From assembly GCA_913064925.1 (NCBI GenBank), contig CAJYBN010000094.1, positions 1 through 10,260 of the forward strand: 10,260 nt of DNA, written 5' to 3'. Below the pieces are notes generated by a model. The model worked only from the letters and a program-made list of their open reading frames with translations, was not told the origin of the DNA and did no database searches. Positions 6,513 through 10,260 of this stretch are shown here, piece after piece (the first letter of the stretch is position 1; each line of letters opens with the position of its first letter). This DNA is from an uncultured Peptococcaceae bacterium. GTDB taxonomy: Bacteria; Bacillota; Desulfotomaculia; Desulfotomaculales; Desulfallaceae. The position numbers and the translations under genes are program-made.

Positions 6513-8096
6513 TTAAATTTTTTCCTTTTGTCGCTGAGGTAATTTTTCCCGGCACAGCCGTTTTTTAACCACTTCCGCAATATACTGCAGCTCGTCCAAC
6601 TTCAACAAGCAGGCCGCCAGCAGGTAAGCCGCCATTCCCAAAACCGCGTCCACCAGCAGCCTGGCCAGGGTAGCCGCGCCGCCCTCCCCAAGGCGGGAGG
6701 CCACCAGCGGGTCGACAAACTGCAGCAACAGGGCCATGGGGACACCAGCCAGCAAAACGCAGGCCAGAAAGCGCACCAGCTGCCGGTTGATAAAGCCCGG
6801 CACCTTACGCCGCAGCAGCCAGGCCAGGATCAGCATGTTCAGGGTAACGGCCAGGGAATAAGCCAGGGCCAGCCCTCCGTGCTGCAGCCTGTCCACCAGC
6901 AACAGCGCCAGCGCTATGTTGGCCGCCACCATCACCGCGGTTGACTTTAAGGGCGCCCACATGTCCTGCAAAGCGAATAGACCCCGCACCAGCAAGGGGT
7001 TCACGGACAGGCCCGCCAGCCCGATGGAATAGTAAAGCAAAGCCGAAGCCGTCATATCCACCGCCCGCTGGTCAAAGGCGCCCCGCTCAAACAGCAGGCT
7101 GATGACGGGCTCCCTGAGCACCATCAGCCCGACCCCGGCCGGCACCGCTATCATGAACACCAGCTTCACGCCCCGGGAGAGAATCCTGGCCATATCCTCC
7201 CGCCTGTGCTCGGACACCAGTCGGGAGAGGGTGGGGAAAATGGCCGTGCTGACGGCAAATACAAACAACCCCTGCGGCAGCAGCACCAGCTTGTTGGCGT
7301 AGTTTAACGCGGCGATGCTGCCCTCATCCAGCCCGGAGGCCAGCATCCTTTCCACCAGGAAGTAACCCTGGCTGATGCCCGAGGTGGCCAGCACGGGCAG
7401 CATGAGGGTCAGCAGCTTGTGCACCCCGGGGTCGGCCGGGCTGACCACCGGGTGCCACCGGAACCCTGCCCGCAGTAAAAACGGCACCTGCACCAGCGCC
7501 GCCAGCACGGCGCCGGTCACCGTGCCTGCGGCCAGGCCCGAGATGCCGAAAACGCCGCCCACCGTCAGGGCGGCTGCGATGATGATGGTGTTCATCACCG
7601 CCGGCCCGGCGGCGGAAGGCCCGAATATGTTGTTGGCGTTCAGCAGGCCCATAAACAGGTTGCCCAGCACCATAAAAATAAGGCTGGGCAGCATAATTTT
7701 CACCAGCTTCGCCGCCAGGTCCGCCGTTTCGCCCGCAAACCCCGGCGCCATGACGGCAACCAGCTGCGGCGCCAGCAGGACGCCTGCACACACCGCCGCC
7801 GCCAGCACCAGGATCAGGCCGTTCAGCACCCGGCTGAACAGCCGCCACGCTTCATCTACCTGCCGGCGGGCGGCGTACTCGGTAAACAGGGGAACCACCG
7901 TGGCCGTGATGGCCCCACCCACGGCCATCATGGCCAAAAAAGGCAGGGTGTAGGCCAGCACGTAGGCATCCGTCGCCGCGGTGGCGCCGAACTGGTGGGC
8001 TATGGCTACTTCGCGCAAAAAACCGGACACCCTGGAAAACACGGTCATAATGACGATGACCAGGGCCGCCCTGGCGATTATCTTTCCTTCGGACAC
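6513..8096 (-). CDS. murJ: Lipid II flippase MurJ (MviN family)
   Basis: Membrane protein of the MOP exporter superfamily that moves lipid II, the peptidoglycan precursor, across the membrane. 527 residues with about 14 hydrophobic segments, as expected for MurJ. The N-terminal signature SRVSGFLREVAIAHQFGA then TDAYVLAYTLP holds Arg22, Arg28 and Asp43, matching the essential Arg18, Arg24 and Asp39 of E. coli MurJ by spacing. GAITATVVPLFTEY, GLLNANNIFGPSAAGP and ERGAFDQRAVDMTA are further family stretches. Start is GTG at 8096, with AGGAG 9 nt upstream; the nearby ATG at 8104 is out of frame. First gene of a minus-strand series with the surface glycosidase (91 nt downstream) and fabZ. Divergent from the DUF4330 gene, with promoters that overlap. 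A polysaccharide flippase of the same superfamily is possible, but the signature favours MurJ. Confidence 0.92.
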   Translation of the reverse strand: MSEGKIIARAALVIVIMTVFSRVSGFLREVAIAHQFGATAATDAYVLAYTLPFLAMMAVGGAITATVVPLFTEYAARRQVDEAWRLFSRVLNGLILVLAAAVCAGVLLAPQLVAVMAPGFAGETADLAAKLVKIMLPSLIFMVLGNLFMGLLNANNIFGPSAAGPAVMNTIIIAAALTVGGVFGISGLAAGTVTGAVLAALVQVPFLLRAGFRWHPVVSPADPGVHKLLTLMLPVLATSGISQGYFLVERMLASGLDEGSIAALNYANKLVLLPQGLFVFAVSTAIFPTLSRLVSEHRREDMARILSRGVKLVFMIAVPAGVGLMVLREPVISLLFERGAFDQRAVDMTASALLYYSIGLAGLSVNPLLVRGLFALQDMWAPLKSTAVMVAANIALALLLVDRLQHGGLALAYSLAVTLNMLILAWLLRRKVPGFINRQLVRFLACVLLAGVPMALLLQFVDPLVASRLGEGGAATLARLLVDAVLGMAAYLLAACLLKLDELQYIAEVVKKRLCREKLPQRQKEKI

Positions 8097-8122
8097 GGGT
8101 CATTTCTCCTCGAGGCAAAACA

Positions 8123-8151
8123 TTGACCTGCCGGACAACTTGTATTATATT
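8123..8151 (+). promoter_or_regulatory. Strong promoter of the DUF4330 gene
   Basis: TTGACC (8123-8128), 17-nt spacer, TATATT (8146-8151): 5 of 6 bases in both boxes and ideal spacing. Start of transcription would fall near 8158, about 35 nt before the ATG. Confidence 0.75.
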
Positions 8152-8172
8152 GGTTTTGTATTGGTTAAAAAA
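8144..8172 (-). promoter_or_regulatory. Probable murJ promoter, overlapping the divergent one
   Basis: On the minus strand a perfect TATAAT (8149-8144) lies 17 nt from an AT-only -35 position (8172-8167, TTTTTT). Its -10 box overlaps the plus-strand -10 box, so polymerase could occupy only one at a time. The leader to the murJ GTG would be about 40 nt. Confidence 0.55.
8145..8166. repeat. 11-bp tandem repeat in the divergent promoter region
   Basis: TTATATTGGTT (8145-8155) is followed directly by TTGTATTGGTT (8156-8166), 10 of 11 identical. One unit is about one helical turn. It covers both -10 boxes and the likely plus-strand transcription start, so it could be a pair of operator half-sites. 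Confidence 0.75.
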
Positions 8173-8192
8173 TTATGGGATGGAGTAATAAA

Positions 8193-8681
8193 ATGAAAAT
8201 TATTGACGATAAGGGTAAGCTTTTCGGTCTGATCAATATTATCGACTTTCTGGTAGCAGTGCTGGTGGTGCTGGTTATAGCCGGCGTGGCTTACAAGATT
8301 CGCACCCCGGCGGCCACGGGTGAGGTCAAACTTGTCGAAGTACAAGTGATGGTACCCTGTGTCAGGCCGGAACTGATCGGCGTGATATCCGTGGGCGACC
8401 CCATGGTGGCGGGCAACAGTTATACCAACGTCAAGGTCAAGAGCGTGGAAATAAAGCCCGCCCTGCTGGTTAATTCCGACTCTAAAGGCAAGCGGGTCAT
8501 GGTCACCGACCCGTACCTGAAAGATGTTTACGTGACCGTGGAAGGGACCACCACCCTTTCCTCGGCCACCATTACGCTGGGGGGCCAGGAAATCAGGGTG
8601 GGTAAGGATTACTACGTGAAGTCCCTGGACTACGAGTTCAAGGGCATCATCTTTGACGTCAAGATCTCCGACCCGCAGTAA
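8193..8681 (+). CDS. DUF4330-type single-pass membrane protein of unknown function
   Basis: 162 residues. The N-terminus MKIIDDKGKLFGLINIIDFL followed by one hydrophobic segment (about 17-35) and a beta-rich extracytoplasmic part matches the DUF4330 family, which has no known function. The short basic/acidic N-tail and conserved KG-LFG-INI-D pattern just before the membrane segment are the family hallmark. The outer part has a GDP-V-GNSYTNVKVKSVEI stretch and ends in KGIIFDVKISDPQ. Start is ATG at 8193, with GGAG 7 nt upstream; an in-frame ATG at 8175 would overlap that site and has none of its own. It is the only plus-strand protein gene in the window, with its own strong promoter and terminator, divergent from murJ. 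That arrangement suggests an envelope role, but none can be assigned. Confidence 0.85.
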   Translation: MKIIDDKGKLFGLINIIDFLVAVLVVLVIAGVAYKIRTPAATGEVKLVEVQVMVPCVRPELIGVISVGDPMVAGNSYTNVKVKSVEIKPALLVNSDSKGKRVMVTDPYLKDVYVTVEGTTTLSSATITLGGQEIRVGKDYYVKSLDYEFKGIIFDVKISDPQ

Positions 8682-8701
8682 TTGCCGAACCTGTGCATCA
8701 C

Positions 8702-8727
8702 CGCCGCCGCACCCCGGCGGCGTTTTT
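8702..8727 (+). terminator. Rho-independent terminator of the DUF4330 gene
   Basis: An 8-bp GC stem, 8702-8709 with 8715-8722, with a 5-nt loop (8710-8714), followed by TTTTT (8723-8727), 20 nt after the stop codon. Confidence 0.88.
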
Positions 8728-8746
8728 GTGCCTGGCCCACGCAAGG

Positions 8747-8820
8747 GGGTAAAAAGGTGTTTTACTTACGCCATCCCGGGTGGGTAAAATTCTCAATAAA
8801 TCAGAGAAACTTACCTTTTT
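8747..8820 (+). other. Second terminator-like hairpin with alternative pairing partners
   Basis: GGTAA (8783-8787) pairs with TTACC (8811-8815), and TTCTC (8790-8794) with GAGAA (8804-8808), across a 2x2 internal loop, followed by TTTTT (8816-8820). GGGTAAAA occurs twice (8747-8754, 8782-8789). TTTTAC at 8760-8765 can pair with either copy, so the hairpins exclude one another. It looks like an attenuator or a backup terminator for the DUF4330 transcript. No open frame of interest is present. Confidence 0.35.
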
Positions 8821-8871
8821 GCGCTTGGCAAAAGTTTCACTTCTTGCATCCAATACCGCCGCAGACATTGA

Positions 8872-9088
8872 AGCCCGGTGCGCCCGTCCCGAGCGAAGCG
8901 ATTTGCGGGAGCGCCGGTAACGGCACCCGGCGAAGTGAGGTTGCGAAACCGGACGAGCGGACAGGACGTCCGCGAGAGTCCGAACTGAACCATGGACGGT
9001 GAATTGAGGACGGTCCGGTTTCGCCCGAAACGAGCCGCGGTGCCGTCGGCGCGGGAGCCATGAGCAAGCCGGGACGAAGCACCGGGCT
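8872..9088 (+). ncRNA. Compact structured RNA element with closing stem and loop-loop pairing, family unknown
   Basis: A 217-nt stretch not explained by a protein gene. Plus-strand fold read by eye: closing stem 8872-8881/9079-9088 (10 bp, AGCCCGGTGC with GCACCGGGCT), continued by 8885-8891/9070-9076 (7 bp); hairpin 8893-8897/8902-8906 with a GCGA loop; hairpin 8912-8917/8927-8932; hairpin 8939-8942/8947-8950 with a GCGA loop; two-part hairpin 8951-8954/8978-8981 and 8957-8962/8968-8973; hairpin 9018-9022/9027-9031; hairpin 9035-9039/9050-9054. The loop bases ACGGCAC (8920-8926) are fully complementary to loop bases GTGCCGT (9040-9046), a likely pseudoknot. The GNRA loops exist only in the plus-strand reading. 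It sits in the convergent gap after two plus-strand terminators, and no clear promoter was found. It could be an orphan HEARO/omega-RNA-like mobile RNA (hypothesis); group II intron and retron were considered and set aside. Confidence 0.6.
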
Positions 9089-10260
9089 AAATAGAATCCA
9101 CCAGGATGCCGTCCCTCTCGAAGCTCCGGCCGCCGTAAACTCGCTTGGTGTCGATGATGAACGGCCGGCCGTCGCGGCTCATGGCATTGCGGAACAGCTC
9201 CCAGCTCTCGTAATCGATACCTTCCTGCCGGGCCAGCACCAGCAGGCCGTGGGCGCCCTCAACCGCCTCCGCCAGGGAGTCCACGCTGAATGGGTAGCGC
9301 TCCGGTACCGCCGGGTCGAAGGCCTTGACCCGCATGCCGGACCGCTCCAGCAGCCATACAATTTTCAGCGCCGGGCTGCACCTGGTATCGCTGGAATAGT
9401 CCTTCATGGCCAGGCCCAGCACCCCGATCCGGGCTGCGGCGGGGGGCACCGGCAGGTGCCTGTTCACCAGGCTCACCACGTAGGCCGGCATCTCCTCGTT
9501 GACGTTCCTGGCCGCCTCCAGCAGCGGCAGCGGCACGCCCAGGGACTCGGCCCGCGCGGCCAGGTAGTGCAGCGCGTTGGGGATGCAGTAGCCGCCCACC
9601 CCCGGCCCGGGATACAGCAGGTTAACCCGCTTGTGGGTGTTGGCCAGCTCGATGATTTCAAAGATGTTCAGGCCCATGGCCTTGCTCACCTTGGCCATCT
9701 CGTTGACCATGGCGATGTTGACGTCGCGGGAAATGTTTTCCAGCAGCTTGGCCAGCTCCACCGCTTCAAAAGAAGAAGCCTCGATGAGGGGGGCCTTGGT
9801 GACAATGCCCAGCAGTTCCTTGGCCCGCCGCAGGCTCTCCCCGTCGATGCCGCTGACCAGCCCCGGCATTTGTTCGAACTCCTCGAAAGCCCTGCCCTCG
9901 GCGATGCGCTCCGAGGAGTAGGCCAGGTAGAAGTCCCGCCCCGCCTTGAGGCCGCTGGACTCCAAGATGGGCAAAACAAAATCCCGGGTGTACCCGGGCA
10001 CCAGGGTACTGCGCACCACCACCAGGTCGCCCCTCTTCAAGCCCGCGGCCACGCTGCGCAGGCATTCTCCCAAGGGGTACGACTGGGGCCGGCCGTCCTG
10101 CACGGGGAGCCCCACGGTGATGATGATGCTGGTGCACTCCCGCATGGCCAGCGCGCTGTCGGTAGTGGCGGTAAAGCGCCCCGCCGCCAGCTGCTCCCTC
10201 AGTATTCGGCCGATGGGCTTGCCGCGTTAGTTCTCCCGGTGGTGGGTCACCCCGGCGGCG
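9087..10260 (-). pseudogene. UDP-glucose/UDP-GlcNAc/ManNAc-type nucleotide-sugar dehydrogenase with in-frame stop near the N-terminus (runs off the right edge)
   Basis: NAD-dependent dehydrogenase family that oxidises a UDP-sugar at C6 to a uronic acid. From ATG 10145, 352 residues are open: TVGLPV (10-15), STLVPGYTRDF (46-56), YSSERIAEG (76-84), ELAKLLENISRDVNIA (130-145), GPGVGGYCIPN (180-190) with catalytic Cys187, and VLGLAMKD then SDTRCSPALKI in the C-terminal domain. ATG 10145 lies mid-domain with no ribosome binding site. In-frame sequence upstream still reads as the family (LREQLAAGRFTATTDSALA), reaching a TAA at 10229-10227; beyond it GVTHHREN continues in the same frame. The NAD-binding glycine motif is outside the window. 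Either the gene is broken by a nonsense change or short insertion, or there is a sequencing error. The catalytic segment CIPN differs from the CFPKD of UDP-glucose dehydrogenase, so the substrate is open. The stop codon lies in the terminal stem of the RNA element. Confidence 0.65.

Noticed and set aside
8682..9002. Open frame of 106 codons directly after the DUF4330 gene
   Set aside because: Begins right after a stop codon inside the terminator region, crosses two hairpins with T-runs, has no ribosome binding site, and runs into the structured RNA.
8872..9088. Group II intron remnant
   Set aside because: GTGCG-like bases occur near the left end, but no domain V hairpin with its catalytic triad is present on either strand, and there is no reverse transcriptase gene.
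8872..9088. Retron RNA
   Set aside because: The long terminal stem resembles retron end repeats, but no reverse transcriptase gene adjoins it in the window.
1..10260. CRISPR array, tRNA, rRNA or insertion sequence
   Set aside because: No regularly spaced repeats, cloverleaf-like segments, rRNA signatures or transposase motifs were seen on either strand by eye.

Overview
The window looks like chromosomal DNA of a GC-rich, spore-former-type Bacillota, probably a Desulfotomaculum/Pelotomaculum-like Clostridia. That placement is an inference from three things: GC-rich genes with AT-rich spacers, strong GGAGG-type ribosome binding sites, and a surface protein with three SLH domains beside a TagO-type transferase and MurJ. 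No rRNA or marker gene is present to confirm it.

Almost every gene is on the minus strand. Read from the right edge: (1) a nucleotide-sugar dehydrogenase (9087 to the right edge) with an in-frame TAA near its N-terminal part; (2) a 405-base convergent gap (8682-9086) holding a clear terminator, a second terminator-like region and a compact, strongly structured RNA element at 8872-9088; (3) a small plus-strand DUF4330-type membrane protein (8193-8681); (4) a divergent promoter region (8097-8192) in which the two -10 boxes overlap inside an 11-bp tandem repeat; (5) a minus-strand series murJ, phosphodiester glycosidase-SLH surface protein, fabZ, ending in a hairpin terminator; (6) tagO/wecA-type GlcNAc-1-phosphate transferase with its own promoter candidate and a terminator formed over its stop codon; (7) galU; (8) a GalE-like epimerase running off the left edge.

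Together the genes describe cell-envelope glycan work. GalU, the epimerase and the dehydrogenase would make UDP-glucose and derived sugars. TagO would load GlcNAc-1-phosphate on undecaprenyl phosphate to start a wall polymer. MurJ would flip lipid II. The SLH protein would sit on the wall polymer and carries a catalytic domain of a type that cleaves sugar-1-phosphodiesters. FabZ supplies fatty-acid elongation.

The least expected feature is the RNA element at 8872-9088. A 10-bp closing stem brings its ends together. It has several internal hairpins, two with GCGA (GNRA) loops on the plus strand, and a perfect 7-base complementarity between the apical loops of two hairpins about 120 nt apart. 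It is not explained by any protein gene. An orphan HEARO/omega-RNA-type mobile RNA is one hypothesis, but the family could not be confirmed from the sequence alone.
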